Below are positions 35,718-46,005 of a DNA stretch of 64,000 bases, one piece after another. Position 1 is the stretch's first letter; each line of letters opens with the position of its first letter. The notes beneath the pieces are model-generated. The model ran no database searches. It was given only the letters and a program-made list of their open reading frames with translations, and was not told where the DNA came from. The translations under genes and the position numbers were made by a program. The stretch comes from Pseudomonas viridiflava (GTDB lineage: Bacteria; Pseudomonadota; Gammaproteobacteria; Pseudomonadales; Pseudomonadaceae): assembly GCF_003702045.1 (NCBI RefSeq), contig NZ_RBTP01000016.1, forward strand, positions 1-64,000, written 5' to 3'.

Positions 35718-36583
35718 ATGAAAACCCATTTCTTCAAAATCGTTCAAACCGTTGCTCAGCACGGTTCGTTCTCGGAAGCTGCGGCCATTCTGGGCTGCAG
35801 TCAGTCGAACATCAGCTACGCCATCAAGGAAGTTGAAGACTTCTTCGAAAAGCGTCTGTTTATCCGCAGTCGTTCCGGGTGCACGCTGACGCCGGATGGC
35901 AAGGTGATTTCACAGACCCTGAGCGGCATCATGGCGACGCTTGAACAACTAAAAAAAATGGGGTAAGTGGCAGCGTAACCCTCCACTATCACACCCACAT
36001 TCAGGAAACCAGCTTAGGCACAGCGCTGGATTTTCTTGCCCGTCATTACCCGGATATCCATCTCAATGTGCTGCATGGCAGCGAACAGCATCCCTCGCTC
36101 GAACCCCTTATAAAGGAAACCGCGGATATCCTGATTTTGCCCAGCACGGTGTTGAGTGAGCATTACCTGGAGCATCATCACTGGTCCGATCACTATGTGT
36201 TGGTGACCGCCAAGGGCTCCCAGGCTGCGCCGCGCACGTTTCTTGAACTCTCGCAGACCTCACGTTACGTGGCCTGGCGGCATCCTGGCGTGGACCGGCT
36301 GCATCAACAGCTGGCCTCCGCTCAAGTACGGCTCAGCCACCGCGGCGAGCTTTCGTGCCTTGAAACGCTGCTTGAGCTGATTGGCAAGCAGCACTGCATT
36401 TCCATCCTGCCCAGCGCATTGCTGCGTGGCCGTTTGCGGGAATTCGAGCAGATTCCGTTGCCCGTGACGATCATGAGGCACATCAGCGTCGTCGCCCGAC
36501 CGACCTCGCTGCTGTCCAATGCCGCCAATGCGGTGATCCAGGCCTTGAAGAAGCCGCGTGTGCCGGGTGCTCAGCGGTATTGA
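35718..36583 (+). pseudogene. LysR-family regulator split by a -1 frame change at an A8 run
   Basis: The first frame (35718-35966, 82 residues) is a complete LysR HTH (FKIVQTVAQHGSFSEAAAILGCSQSNISYAIKEVEDFF and LFIRSRSGCTLT) and stops at TAA just after CTAAAAAAAATGGGG. The effector-binding domain continues in the -1 frame from about 35957 (SVTLHYHTHIQETSLGTALD) to 36583. The joined product would be about 288 residues, normal for LysR. The junction lies in eight A residues containing A AAA AAA, the classic slippery heptamer. It may be a real mutation, a sequencing error, a phase-variable switch or programmed frameshifting. Confidence 0.8.
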
Positions 36584-36614
36584 GCACGCATAGGGCCTGG
36601 ACAGTTCAGGTTAG

Positions 36615-36638
36615 GTGGGCGCTAGCTTGCTCGCGAAT
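36615..36638. repeat. REP-like element
   Basis: GTGGGCGCTAGCTTGCTCGCGAATG fits the Pseudomonas REP form GTGGGAGCGRRCTTGCYCGCGAA, with some changes. It stands between the LysR pseudogene and treS. Confidence 0.55.
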
Positions 36639-36862
36639 GTCTTTTACAACCGCCGCCTGTGCAGCGTTTGGGCTGATCTCTTTGCGAGCACGTCGCTTGC
36701 CTCGGACTCTCTGTTTGGTGCGCGATAGCCTGTATCAGAGAGATAGAGGCTTCTTGCGATGCAACGAATCGCTCTAACAGGGCTCATACCCATAGGTAAT
36801 ACATTCGGGGCGCTTGTTCGCAAGCGTCCAACGCCGCCGATTCGAGAGGATAACTGGACGCT

Positions 36863-38929
36863 ATGACGATACCGGACAAGCAGTACGTGGACTGGCTGGT
36901 CGAGCAATCGATGCTGAACGCTGCGCGGCAACGCGCCAAGACCTATTCAGGGCAGGGCAGGCTTTGGCAGCGGCCGTTCGCACAGGCTCGTCCGAGGGAC
37001 GCGTCGGCCATTTCCTCGGTCTGGTTCACCGCGTACCCGGCGTCGATCGTCACACGTGAAGGCTGTTCGGTGCTTGAGGCGTTGGGCGATGAGACGCTGT
37101 GGCATGCGCTGTCGGAAATCGGTATTCAAGGCATCCACAACGGACCGCTCAAGCTGTCTGGCGGTTTGCAGGGCCGTACCCGCACCCCAAGTATCGATGG
37201 CAATTTCGACCGTATCAGCTTCGGCATCGACCCCGATTTGGGCACTGACGGCCAGCTGTTGAGCTTGACGCGCATTGCGGCGGCTCACAACGCGGTAATC
37301 ATTGACGACGTGATCCCGTCGCACACCGGTAAGGGCGCCGACTTCAGGCTTGCCGAGATGGCGTACGAGGATTACCCGGGCCTTTACCACATGGTCGAGA
37401 TTCGCGAGGAAGACTGGCAACTGTTGCCTGACGTGCCTGTGGGCCGCGATGCGGTCAACCTGACGCCCGATGTCGTTGACCAACTGCGCGACAAGCACTA
37501 CATCGTGGGTCAGTTGCAACGGGTGATTTTCTTCGAGCCCGGCGTCAAGGAAACCGACTGGAGTGCCACCGATGTGGTGCAAGGCGTCGATGGCAAGGCC
37601 CGGCGCTGGGTGTACCTGCATTATTTCAAGGAAGGTCAGCCTTCTCTGAACTGGCTGGACCCCAGTTTTGCCGCGCAGCAAATGATCATTGGTGACGCGC
37701 TGCACGCGATCGATGTGTCCGGTGCGCGCGTGCTGCGGCTGGATGCCAACGGGTTCCTGGGCGTCGAGCGTCGTGCCGAAGGTGCGGCCTGGTCGGAAGG
37801 TCATCCCCTGTCGATCACCGGCAACCAACTGCTGGCCGGCGCAATTCGCAAAGCGGGCGGTTTCAGTTTCCAGGAGTTGAACCTGACGCTGGACGATATC
37901 GCGTCAATGGGCAATGGCGGCGCTGACCTGTCCTACGACTTCATCACGCGACCGGCCTACCAGCATGCGCTGCTGACCGGCACGACGGAGTTCCTGCGCC
38001 TGATGCTGCGTCAGGTCCACGCGTTCGGTATCGACCCTGCGTCGCTGATTCATGCGCTGCAAAACCATGACGAGCTGACGCTGGAGCTGGTGCATTTCTG
38101 GACACTGCATGCCCACGACACCTACCTCTATCAAGGGCAAACCTTCCCCGGCAACATTCTTCGCGAGCACATTCGTGAAGAGATGTACGAGCGGCTGACG
38201 GGCGAGCATGCGCCGTACAACCTGAAATTCGTCACCAACGGCGTGTCCTGCACCACCGCGAGCATCATCACTGCGGCGCTGGGCATTCGTGACCTGAGCC
38301 TGATCACTGACGCCGACATCCAGCAGATCCAGCACATTCACTTGCTGTTGGTGATGTACAACGCGATGCAGCCCGGTGTGTTTGCCTTGTCTGGCTGGGA
38401 CCTGGTGGGGGCGTTGACCCTGCCGGCCGAGCAGGTTCAGCATTTGATGGAAGACGGAGACACCCGCTGGGTGCATCGCGGCGCCTACGACCTGGCCGAC
38501 CTCGACCCGGACGCCGAGCTGTCCGAAGGCGGCATGCCGCGTGCGAGATCGCTGTATGGCAGCCTCGTGAGCCAGTTGAAACGTCCCGACTCCTTCGCAT
38601 CGCAGTTGAAGAAGATCCTGGCGGTGCGTCGCGCTTACGACATCGCTGCCAGTCGCCAGATTCTGATTCCCGATGTAGAGCATCCTGGGCTGTTGGTGAT
38701 GGTGCATGAGCTTCCAGCGGGTAAGGGGACGCAGATCACTGCGCTCAACTTCAGCGCCGAAACCATTGTCGAGACCCTTCACCTGCCCGACATCGCACCG
38801 GGGCCGGTGGTGGACATCATCAACGAGCGTGTGGAAGGCGATCTCACCGAGCAGGGTGAATTCACCATCACGCTGGATGCTTATGAAGGCCTGGCGTTGC
38901 GGGTTGTGAGCACCTTGCCGATGATTTGA
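36863..38929 (+). CDS. treS: Trehalose synthase (maltose alpha-D-glucosyltransferase)
   Basis: 688 residues of glycoside hydrolase family 13, very like the P. stutzeri trehalose synthase, which interconverts maltose and trehalose intramolecularly. Catalytic residues: nucleophile Asp294 in LRLDANGF, acid/base Glu338 in FSFQELN, transition-state Asp403 with His402 in LQNHDELT. The N-terminus [16 protein letters not shown] and the length match the P. stutzeri form. It acts in the cytoplasm in osmoprotection or glycogen-trehalose metabolism. It stands alone with REP elements on both sides; no treYZ or glg genes are in the window. Confidence 0.92.
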   Translation: MTIPDKQYVDWLVEQSMLNAARQRAKTYSGQGRLWQRPFAQARPRDASAISSVWFTAYPASIVTREGCSVLEALGDETLWHALSEIGIQGIHNGPLKLSGGLQGRTRTPSIDGNFDRISFGIDPDLGTDGQLLSLTRIAAAHNAVIIDDVIPSHTGKGADFRLAEMAYEDYPGLYHMVEIREEDWQLLPDVPVGRDAVNLTPDVVDQLRDKHYIVGQLQRVIFFEPGVKETDWSATDVVQGVDGKARRWVYLHYFKEGQPSLNWLDPSFAAQQMIIGDALHAIDVSGARVLRLDANGFLGVERRAEGAAWSEGHPLSITGNQLLAGAIRKAGGFSFQELNLTLDDIASMGNGGADLSYDFITRPAYQHALLTGTTEFLRLMLRQVHAFGIDPASLIHALQNHDELTLELVHFWTLHAHDTYLYQGQTFPGNILREHIREEMYERLTGEHAPYNLKFVTNGVSCTTASIITAALGIRDLSLITDADIQQIQHIHLLLVMYNAMQPGVFALSGWDLVGALTLPAEQVQHLMEDGDTRWVHRGAYDLADLDPDAELSEGGMPRARSLYGSLVSQLKRPDSFASQLKKILAVRRAYDIAASRQILIPDVEHPGLLVMVHELPAGKGTQITALNFSAETIVETLHLPDIAPGPVVDIINERVEGDLTEQGEFTITLDAYEGLALRVVSTLPMI

Positions 38930-38939
38930 TACAGGCATT

Positions 38940-39047
38940 GATGGGAGCGGACTTGTCCGCGAATGCTGCGCTTCAGCCCCTGAACCTTCAGTTGCTGAAA
39001 CGCTGTTTTGCGGGTAAACGGAACACCTTCCAGTCTGCTCCCACAGA
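38940..39047. repeat. REPIN-like pair of inverted REP sequences
   Basis: ATGGGAGCGGACTTGTCCGC GAATGC (38941) is a typical Pseudomonas REP with a GCGGACTTGTCCGC palindrome. An opposite-orientation partner end, CTGCTCCCACAG, lies about 80 nt downstream. The pair lies between treS and the convergent sigma54 regulator gene. Confidence 0.7.
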
Positions 39048-39094
39048 GCATCTAGCGAGATTTCGCAGTGACCTGCGACGTCTCGCGCCTGTCT

Positions 39095-40852
39095 TCACTC
39101 CCCTCGATGCTTTTTGAGTCTGTAGGCAAACTGCGCACGGCTGAGCCCCAACAGTCGTGACGCAGCGGCCAGGTTGCCCTGACTTTTGCCTATGGCCTCA
39201 TTGATCAGACGCTGTTCAAGGTCGTCGATGGAAAACCCCTCAGCCTGACTCAGCGTGTCCAGCAGCGTAGGCACGGGCGTTTGTTCAGCCTGCGAGCCCA
39301 GCGACAAAGCTCCCTGATGATTCAGCGAATACGACTCCTCTGGCAGCGGCTCATTACGGAAGATGTGCATCAGGTCGATAGGCTGGCCGTCTTCGCTGGC
39401 AATCAGGCCGCGCTCGATCAGGTTTTGCAGTTCGCGCACGTTGCCCGGAAAGTCATAGCGCAACAGGGTTTTCAAGGCGCGCATCGTCAACCCCGCCGGG
39501 GTTCGCTCATAGTCGGCACAAAACCGCTTGAGAAACGCGTTGATCAACAGTGGCACGTCATCCCTACGCTGGCGAAGCGGGGGCAGGGCGATCGGGTAGA
39601 CGTTCAGACGATAGAACAGGTCTTCACGAAAATCACCCCGCGCCACGGCCTCGCGCAAATCGATGTTGGTCGCCGCAACGACCCGGACATTGACCTTGAT
39701 GCCATGCCCGCCGCCTACGCGTTCTATTTCCCGTTCCTGGAGGGCGCGCAACAGCTTGCTCTGTCCGGCCAGGCTCAGGCAGGTGATCTCATCGAGAAAC
39801 AGGGTGCCGCCGTTGGCGCGTTCGAAGCGCCCGGGACGTGAATGGGTGGCGCCTGTGTAAGCACCGCGTTCGACGCCGAACAGCTCGGCTTCGATCAGAT
39901 TGTCCGGGATGGCCGCGCAGTTGAGGGCCACGAAAGGCCCGTCCCGGTGACGACTGAGCTGATGCAACTGACGCGCAAACATCTCTTTACCCACGCCGGA
40001 TTCGCCACTGATCAGAACCGTGGCCGGGGTCATCGCGACGCGCTGAAGCGCCTGGCTTGCAGCATTGAACGCTGCACTGGCACCAATCAGCGGGTGCTCT
40101 GTCCCGGCAGGCGTGCCAGGCTGATAGGGGGCAGTTGATGCTGGCGGCTGATGGAGGGGAGCGGTAGGCGAAACGACACTCAGGTAGCCAAGGTCACGCT
40201 CGACATCGCCCCACTGCTCGGCCGTTTTACCAACCACCCGGCACGCACCGTGCCCCATGCCGCGGCACTCCACCTCGCGAAAGATCACCAGTTGGCCGAA
40301 CAGGCCGCTGACGAAACCGATGGCATAGCCGACTTCCGTCCAGCACACCGGGTCCTGACCGACACCGTAGGAGGCGAGGTGCTCATCGGCTTCGCAGGAG
40401 TGATGCCAGAGGAATTCGCCCTCGTAAAACCCGGACTCGGCATCGAACTTGAAATGCAGCGGCTCGACCTTGGCCATGCCCTCCAGCGTGTGCAGGTGTG
40501 TACCGGCACGGAAAACGGCCGTGGCATCGGCATGCGGCCAGCGTTCGCGGATCAGCCTGGCATCGCGTGCGCCGGACAGGTAACCGGCGCGGGTGAACAT
40601 GCCGCGTGCCTGCTCAAGGCCCAGACGTTCGATTATTTCGCGGCGCAGGGTGCCGAAAGACGAGCTGTGCAGCAGGAGCATGCGCTGATCGTTGAGCCAG
40701 ATACGGCCGTCATCGGGCGAAAAGAACAGGCATCCCGTCAGTTCTTCGGCCGTGGGGGACTGGCTGGCGTTCGATTGAGCGCTGTCGCCTCTGGGGGCGA
40801 AGCGTTCTGTTGCAGGTGCGTGTTCATGAACGTGGCGATGAGGATTGGTCAT
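39095..40852 (-). CDS. Sigma54-dependent activator of the XylR/DmpR type
   Basis: 585 residues. N-terminal XylR-type aromatic-sensing domain with a V4R region ([35 protein letters not shown]), central AAA+ domain with Walker A GESGVGKE, the sigma54-contact loop GAYTGA (consensus GAFTGA), Walker B LFLDEI, and a C-terminal Fis-type HTH ([23 protein letters not shown]). Such proteins bind phenols or aromatics directly and activate sigma54 promoters. It is divergent from an aldehyde dehydrogenase-calA-outer membrane protein operon that has a sigma54 promoter and UAS-like repeats. Expected inducers are coniferyl-type phenols. Start 40852 is favoured, with a weak GGGG upstream. Confidence 0.9.
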   Translation of the reverse strand: MTNPHRHVHEHAPATERFAPRGDSAQSNASQSPTAEELTGCLFFSPDDGRIWLNDQRMLLLHSSSFGTLRREIIERLGLEQARGMFTRAGYLSGARDARLIRERWPHADATAVFRAGTHLHTLEGMAKVEPLHFKFDAESGFYEGEFLWHHSCEADEHLASYGVGQDPVCWTEVGYAIGFVSGLFGQLVIFREVECRGMGHGACRVVGKTAEQWGDVERDLGYLSVVSPTAPLHQPPASTAPYQPGTPAGTEHPLIGASAAFNAASQALQRVAMTPATVLISGESGVGKEMFARQLHQLSRHRDGPFVALNCAAIPDNLIEAELFGVERGAYTGATHSRPGRFERANGGTLFLDEITCLSLAGQSKLLRALQEREIERVGGGHGIKVNVRVVAATNIDLREAVARGDFREDLFYRLNVYPIALPPLRQRRDDVPLLINAFLKRFCADYERTPAGLTMRALKTLLRYDFPGNVRELQNLIERGLIASEDGQPIDLMHIFRNEPLPEESYSLNHQGALSLGSQAEQTPVPTLLDTLSQAEGFSIDDLEQRLINEAIGKSQGNLAAASRLLGLSRAQFAYRLKKHRGE

Positions 40853-40873
40853 TGTTATGCCCCGGGCCAGCAG

Positions 40874-40931
40874 TGATCGAAATGATGAAGCGATGAGATA
40901 GTTATTAAACATAACTTAATCAAATGAACAA
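40874..40931. promoter_or_regulatory. Candidate upstream activating sequences for the XylR-type regulator
   Basis: Two sites, TGATCGAAATGATGAA (40874-40889) and TTAATCAAATGAACAA (40916-40931), resemble the XylR/DmpR UAS TTGATCAATTGATCAA. A perfect palindrome GTGATC-GG-GATCAC follows at 40960-40973. They lie about 115-170 nt before the sigma54 promoter at 41043. Confidence 0.55.
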
Positions 40932-41042
40932 GCCCGCCATACTATGCATTCATTCGGATGTGATCGGGATCACTGAAAGAACAGGCCGATGATGCCCGAG
41001 GCAGAGCGGTTTCGAAAAAACATGACAGCATGATGGCAGACA

Positions 41043-41058
41043 CGGCACAGCGCTTGCT
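41043..41058 (+). promoter_or_regulatory. Sigma54 (-24/-12) promoter
   Basis: CGGCACAGCGCTTGCT has GG (41044) and GC (41056) with exactly 10 nt between, as in the TGGCAC-N5-TTGCW consensus. It faces the aldehyde dehydrogenase gene starting at 41131, and its activator is the divergent XylR-type gene. Confidence 0.8.
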
Positions 41059-41130
41059 CTGGAGTGAGTACGGCGCATGCGAACCCGTCCAGGGCGCAGC
41101 GATTACAACCATAAAAGCCGGAGTTTCACT

Positions 41131-42612
41131 ATGTCAGTGTCTGAGCCTGTTTCTCTGTTGCAGCCCGCAGTCGTTGCCAACTGCATTTTCAATGGCAACT
41201 GGATACCTTCATCAGCCCCCTTGCGCGCTGTCATCGAGCCGGCCACCGGTGAGCTGCTGATGCATGCCGCAATGGCGAACCCCGCCGACATCGCCGTAGC
41301 CTGTCGCGAAGCATCGCTGGCCCAACCCGCATGGGCCGCAATGGGGCCTCGTGAGAAGGCGGAAATCTTTCTGTTGGCCGCCGACGTGGCAGTCTGCTCG
41401 TTCGACGAGTTGTCGTTGTACGTCGCTCGGGAAACCGGTGGCAGCCTGCACAAAGGCGAGCACGAGGTGCGTGAAGCCATCGTGCTGCTGCGACAGGCCG
41501 CCGGTATGCTGTCCCAGGCCCACGGCCACGGCGTCATGCTACCCAGTGCAGCGGGGCGAATGTCCTATGCGCGGCGCGTGCCGCATGGCGTGATCGGCAT
41601 GATTTCACCGTTCAACTTTCCACTGGTGCTGTCGCTGCGCACGGTCGCTCCAGCATTGGCGGCGGGCAACGCGGTGGTACTCAAGCCCGATCCACAGACC
41701 CCGGTCAGCGGCGGCTTTCTGATCGCCCGCCTGTTCGAACAAGCCGGTTTGCCCAAAGGTCTGCTGCACGTACTGCCCGGCGCTGCGGACGCGGGTGAAG
41801 CACTGTGCAGTGATCGCAATGTGCACATGATCACCTTCACCGGTTCCACCGCAGCAGGGCGCAAGGTGGGGGAGACCGCAGGGCGCAACCTCAAGAAGGT
41901 GTCGCTGGAGCTGGGCGGCAAAAACCCGCTGATCATCCTTGAAGATGCCGATCTGGACCTGGCCGCCAGCAACGCAGCGTTCGGAGCCTGGCTGCATCAA
42001 GGGCAGATCTGCATGGCCACGGGGCTGATTCTGGTGCATGAGTCCATTGCGCCTGCATTGACGCGCAAGCTGGCCGACAAGGCGCGCGCACTGACTGTCG
42101 GTAATGCGGCGCGCGGCGAAGCGGCACTGGGGCCGCTCATTAACGCGCGTCAGGTGCAGCATGTGCATGCGCTGGTCAGCGAAAGTATCGAGGCTGGCGC
42201 GCAGCTTGAAACCGGGGGTGAGTACGACGGCCTGTTTTATCGCCCCACCGTACTGAGTAACGTGAAACCCGGCATGCGGGTCTTTGAGGAAGAAGTGTTC
42301 GGGCCGGTCGCAGTGATCGCGACATTCGCCACGGATGAAGAGGCGATCGAGCTGGCCAATCGCAGCGAATACGGCTTGGCAGCGGCAGTCATCTCGCCAG
42401 ACGTGGGGCGCGCGATGGCCATCGGCGACCGTCTCAACTGCGGTTTGCTGCACATCAACGATCAAACCGTGGCCGATGAATGCATCAACTCATTCAGCGG
42501 GCGCGGCGCCTCGGGCAATGGTGGTAGCGTAGGCAGCCCGTCCGACTGGGATGAGTACTCGCAGTGGCAGTGGGTCACGGTCAAGAACCAGCCCCCGGTT
42601 TATCCGTTCTGA
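41131..42612 (+). CDS. Aromatic aldehyde dehydrogenase (benzaldehyde/coniferyl aldehyde type)
   Basis: 493 residues of the NAD(P)-aldehyde dehydrogenase superfamily. Catalytic Cys in HQGQICMATG and Glu in LELGGKNPLI; PFNFP at the substrate/cofactor region (MISPFNFPLVLS). It resembles XylC-type benzaldehyde dehydrogenases. Co-transcribed with a coniferyl alcohol dehydrogenase behind a sigma54 promoter, it likely oxidises coniferyl aldehyde to ferulate (CalB role). GGAG precedes the ATG. A second aldehyde dehydrogenase, Vdh, lies at 49325, so the two are expected to have different substrates. Confidence 0.85.
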   Translation: MSVSEPVSLLQPAVVANCIFNGNWIPSSAPLRAVIEPATGELLMHAAMANPADIAVACREASLAQPAWAAMGPREKAEIFLLAADVAVCSFDELSLYVARETGGSLHKGEHEVREAIVLLRQAAGMLSQAHGHGVMLPSAAGRMSYARRVPHGVIGMISPFNFPLVLSLRTVAPALAAGNAVVLKPDPQTPVSGGFLIARLFEQAGLPKGLLHVLPGAADAGEALCSDRNVHMITFTGSTAAGRKVGETAGRNLKKVSLELGGKNPLIILEDADLDLAASNAAFGAWLHQGQICMATGLILVHESIAPALTRKLADKARALTVGNAARGEAALGPLINARQVQHVHALVSESIEAGAQLETGGEYDGLFYRPTVLSNVKPGMRVFEEEVFGPVAVIATFATDEEAIELANRSEYGLAAAVISPDVGRAMAIGDRLNCGLLHINDQTVADECINSFSGRGASGNGGSVGSPSDWDEYSQWQWVTVKNQPPVYPF

Positions 42613-42683
42613 GTACCGGTAACGTGAATACCGACACGCTGAACAATGCAGGCGTCAACCCACAATAAGAAGAGCGCACGACT

Positions 42684-43451
42684 ATGAACCTGAATAACAA
42701 GACCGTGGTGGTCACCGGTGTTTCTTCCGGCATCGGTGCCGAATTGGCGAGACTGGCGCGCTTTCAAGGTGCCACCGTCATTGGCGTCGATCGTCATGAA
42801 CCGCAACTGACCGTGAACCGCTTTTTCAAGGCCGATCTGGGGGATCCCGACAGCATCAATGCGCTGGTCGAACAACTGCCCAGGCAGATCGACGCGTTGT
42901 GCAATATTGCCGGCGTGCCCGGCACTGCGCCGACCGAGATGGTAGCCAGGGTCAATTATCTGGGGTTGCGTCACCTCACCCAGCGTGTGATACCTCGGAT
43001 CGCCCCCGCAGGGAGCATCGTCAATGTGGCTTCCGTTCTTGGCGCGCAATGGCCTGAGCGTCTTGAGTTGCACAAGGCCCTGTCCGCGACGGACGGCTAT
43101 CACGAGGGGCTGGAGTGGCTGGCAGCCAATCCGGTTGCGCAGGACACCTGCTACCAATACTTCAAGGAAGCGCTGATTGTCTGGACATTCCAGCAATCCC
43201 AGGCGCTGTTTCGTGATCAGTCGATACGCATCAACTGCGTGGCGCCGGGCCCGGTGTTCACGCCCATTCTGGGTGATTTCGTCAGCATGCTGGGCGAGGC
43301 GCGCGTCGCCAGTGACGGCGCTCGAATGACGCGCCCCGCGCAGGCGGACGAAGTTGCCGAAGTGATCGCATTCCTGTGCTCCGACGCTTCGCGCTGGATC
43401 AACGGTGTCAACTTGCCGGTCGATGGAGGGCTGGCAGCTACTTACGTTTGA
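42684..43451 (+). CDS. calA: Coniferyl alcohol dehydrogenase (SDR family)
   Basis: 255 residues of the short-chain dehydrogenase family. TGVSSGIG cofactor motif, NIAGVPGT, and YQYFKEAL as the YxxxK-type catalytic region; the C-terminus CVAPGPVFTPIL and WINGVNLPVDGGLAATYV closely match the Pseudomonas HR199 CalA. It oxidises coniferyl alcohol to coniferyl aldehyde with NAD. Second gene of the sigma54 operon, 71 nt after the aldehyde dehydrogenase. Substrate assignment is by family similarity and context. Confidence 0.85.
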   Translation: MNLNNKTVVVTGVSSGIGAELARLARFQGATVIGVDRHEPQLTVNRFFKADLGDPDSINALVEQLPRQIDALCNIAGVPGTAPTEMVARVNYLGLRHLTQRVIPRIAPAGSIVNVASVLGAQWPERLELHKALSATDGYHEGLEWLAANPVAQDTCYQYFKEALIVWTFQQSQALFRDQSIRINCVAPGPVFTPILGDFVSMLGEARVASDGARMTRPAQADEVAEVIAFLCSDASRWINGVNLPVDGGLAATYV

Positions 43452-43537
43452 ACGGACTCGGTTGATACACCCCGATCACACAGCCGTGAGGTCGGGGCTT
43501 TGAAAGAACAACAATAAAAAGCCAAAGGAATTTCAAG

Positions 43538-44485
43538 ATGCAGAAGTCTGTCTTGCGTACCGTCGTGGCCGCATCATTGGTCGGCCTTTCCATTAACGCC
43601 CACGCTTACGACTTGCCCGGCCTTAACCTGGGCAATACCAGTTTCTATGACGGCTCTCCCGCGCCCGCAGGGCCTGGCTGGTATCTGGAGGAGTACATGA
43701 ACTTCGCCAAGGCCGATCGCTTCAACGACGTCAATGGCGACAAACTTCAGTTGCCCAAACAGGAAGTCGAAGTGCTGGCGCTGACCACCCAGCTCATTTA
43801 CGTCGCCCCCCCGTTGGCCAACGGCGCAATGCCGGGCATCACGGCCATCAACACCTCTCTGGCTCACGTTGATGTGGATGACGGCCTTGGCAACTCGGCC
43901 CTCAGTTCACGGGCAGGGTTTGGGGATTTGATCATAGGTCCGTTTCTGCAACTGCCCACGATATCGAATGCCGATGGAAGTCCGCTGTTGACCCAGCGTG
44001 TCGAGGCAGACATTGCCATTCCAGTGGGCTCGTATGACCGCAATCGTTCGATCAACCCCGGAAGCAATTTCTGGTCTTTCAACCCGTACTACGCCGCAAC
44101 CTACTGGTTTTCACCCAAGTGGTCGGCCAGCGGACGCTTCATGTACTTGTGGAACGGTAAGAACGACGACCCGCAGGCGGGCTTTGGCAACGCCTCCGAT
44201 ACTCAGGCCGGCCAGGCATTGCACGCCAACCTGACATTGCAATACGCCGTCAGCGAGCAGTTGTCAGTGGGCCTGAATGGCTACTGGCTCAAGCAGTTCA
44301 CCGACACCCAAGTGGACGGGCATGACGTCAGTGGACGTAAGGAAAAAGTCTGGGCCATCGGGCCGGGATTCCTGTACGCGTTCAACAAGGAAAACGTGTT
44401 GACGGTCAACAGCTACTTCGAACAAGGCGCTGAAAACCGAACGGAAGGGAACAAGGTGGTGCTGAATTTCCTGCATAAGTTGTAG
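43538..44485 (+). CDS. Outer-membrane transport-like protein, phenol MetA family
   Basis: 315 residues with a signal peptide (ending NAHAYD) and a beta-barrel-like C-terminus (VVLNFLHKL). Paralogue of the protein at 8483: both carry the MetA-type pattern (IPVGSYDRNRSINPGSNFWSF). Members occur in aromatic degradation operons and are thought to help hydrophobic substrates cross the outer membrane. It is the last gene of the sigma54-controlled coniferyl alcohol operon, 86 nt after calA. Confidence 0.75.
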   Translation: MQKSVLRTVVAASLVGLSINAHAYDLPGLNLGNTSFYDGSPAPAGPGWYLEEYMNFAKADRFNDVNGDKLQLPKQEVEVLALTTQLIYVAPPLANGAMPGITAINTSLAHVDVDDGLGNSALSSRAGFGDLIIGPFLQLPTISNADGSPLLTQRVEADIAIPVGSYDRNRSINPGSNFWSFNPYYAATYWFSPKWSASGRFMYLWNGKNDDPQAGFGNASDTQAGQALHANLTLQYAVSEQLSVGLNGYWLKQFTDTQVDGHDVSGRKEKVWAIGPGFLYAFNKENVLTVNSYFEQGAENRTEGNKVVLNFLHKL

Positions 44486-44545
44486 GGGGGCTGTGTTGGC
44501 AGAGCGCGCTTTTCCAACACGCTAGCGGGAGCGCCGACGATTGCG

Positions 44546-44605
44546 GCGTAAGGTTACAACGGTGACCTTACGCCCAGCGCCTGGCTCTCGGGATCGAGAG
44601 CCAGC
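44546..44605. terminator. Two adjacent hairpins between convergent genes
   Basis: A perfect 10-bp inverted repeat GGCGTAAGGT / ACCTTACGCC (44546-44575) is followed 6 nt later by a second perfect 10-bp stem CTGGCTCTCG / CGAGAGCCAG with a 4-nt loop (44582-44605). They lie between the outer-membrane protein gene and the convergent MFS gene. No T run is present; they may act as transcription barriers for both sides. The rest of the 299-nt gap (44486-44784) holds no supported gene. Confidence 0.5.
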
Positions 44606-44784
44606 GCCAGTTGATACGTGGAGTGTCAGGGGAGGGGGAGCGTGCCCACGCAGAGCGATGGGTATGATCATCAGCCGGTTTTGATCCAGACGACACGTCA
44701 TCTGTTGAATAAGCGCCCTTTGTGGGAGGCGGCGTGCCGGTAATGCGGTTTTGTAGGCGGTATAGCAACTGTCGGCGTCGGCCA

Positions 44785-45993
44785 TCAGGTTGCCGTCTTG
44801 ACCTTTGCAACGCCTGCCGAGCGGGACAGCACGGTCATCGCTGCAAGCGCGGCAATCACCAGCCCCGGAGATGTCGCCAGCAGCACACCCGCCGTGCCAG
44901 CTCCAGCCCCCAGCAGTTGACCCGCCGCCAGCGGGCCTGCGACGGAACCCAATCGGCCGATTGCAACGGCAGCGCCGACGCCGGTTGCCCGTACTGCAGT
45001 CGGGTACGACGGCGGGGCCAGCGCATACAGCACCAACTGCGCGGCCATGACGAATACACCGGCGGCGAATCCGGCGATTGCCATCGGCACTATCCCGACC
45101 GATAAGCCGACGCCGGCCAGCGCTGCGAGCAAACCTGCGTACACGAACAGCACGACTTTGACGCCGTCACAACGATCCAGCAGTACGCCACCCAGCAACG
45201 ATCCCAGTGCGCCGCCGATGTTGAACAGCATTTGCACCATCCCGGCCTGAGGTTTACTGAAACCCTGTGCGATCAATAGCGATGGCAGCCAGTTGAGCAG
45301 CATGTACATCACGGTCAGGGTGAAAAAGTAGCCCAGCCACAACGCCAGCGTCGTGCGCCCCCGGCCTTCACTAAACAGCGCATCGGCTGTGGAATGACGC
45401 ACCTGCGCTGTCGCGGTCTGTCGGCGAAACGCATTGGATTCGGGCAGCAGCGTTATCATCAACGGCACGACGACCAAGGGGGCCAGACCGCCGATGATGA
45501 ACGTGGTCTGCCAATGCTCACTTGTGAACATCGCCACCACCGCCGCCAGCGCTCCACCCAGCGGGACGCCGGAATACATCACGCTGATCGCGACCCCACG
45601 ATGACGCTCGCCCACCGCTTCGGCGCACAGTGCAATGAGGTTGGGCAGGGCGGCACCCAGGCCCAACCCGGTCATGAAACGCACCGTCAACAGTCCGTAA
45701 AAGGTTTCGACGTAAGCGGTTGCCAGGGAGAACACGCCAAACAGCAGCACGGCGCTGACCAGGATTTTCTTGCGGCCGATTCGGTCGGCAATCCAGCCAC
45801 CGAAAAAAGCGCCCGGCAGCAAGCCGATGATGCCGGCGCTGAACACCCATCCCATCATCTTCGGGTCCAGGGCAAAGGTCTTGCGCAGGCCCGCAGCGGC
45901 AGTGCCCGCGGCCTGCAAGTCGAAGCCTTCGATGAGCGCAACGATAAAACACAAGACGATGGTCAGCGTCGAACGACGCAACGAGTTATTCAT
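44785..45993 (-). CDS. MFS transporter, aromatic acid:H+ symporter type
   Basis: 402 residues, about twelve membrane helices with the MFS motif GGWIADRIGRKK and the AAHS-type N-terminal EGFDLQAAGTA segment (D/E in helix 1). Such proteins import aromatic acids such as vanillate, 4-hydroxybenzoate or hydroxycinnamates. ATG 45993 is preferred, with GAGG upstream. Divergent from the OprD-like porin across 328 nt, and close to the ferulate genes, so uptake of ferulate or vanillate is likely. Confidence 0.85.
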   Translation of the reverse strand: MNNSLRRSTLTIVLCFIVALIEGFDLQAAGTAAAGLRKTFALDPKMMGWVFSAGIIGLLPGAFFGGWIADRIGRKKILVSAVLLFGVFSLATAYVETFYGLLTVRFMTGLGLGAALPNLIALCAEAVGERHRGVAISVMYSGVPLGGALAAVVAMFTSEHWQTTFIIGGLAPLVVVPLMITLLPESNAFRRQTATAQVRHSTADALFSEGRGRTTLALWLGYFFTLTVMYMLLNWLPSLLIAQGFSKPQAGMVQMLFNIGGALGSLLGGVLLDRCDGVKVVLFVYAGLLAALAGVGLSVGIVPMAIAGFAAGVFVMAAQLVLYALAPPSYPTAVRATGVGAAVAIGRLGSVAGPLAAGQLLGAGAGTAGVLLATSPGLVIAALAAMTVLSRSAGVAKVKTAT

Positions 45994-46005
45994 GGCAAGC
46001 CTCAC

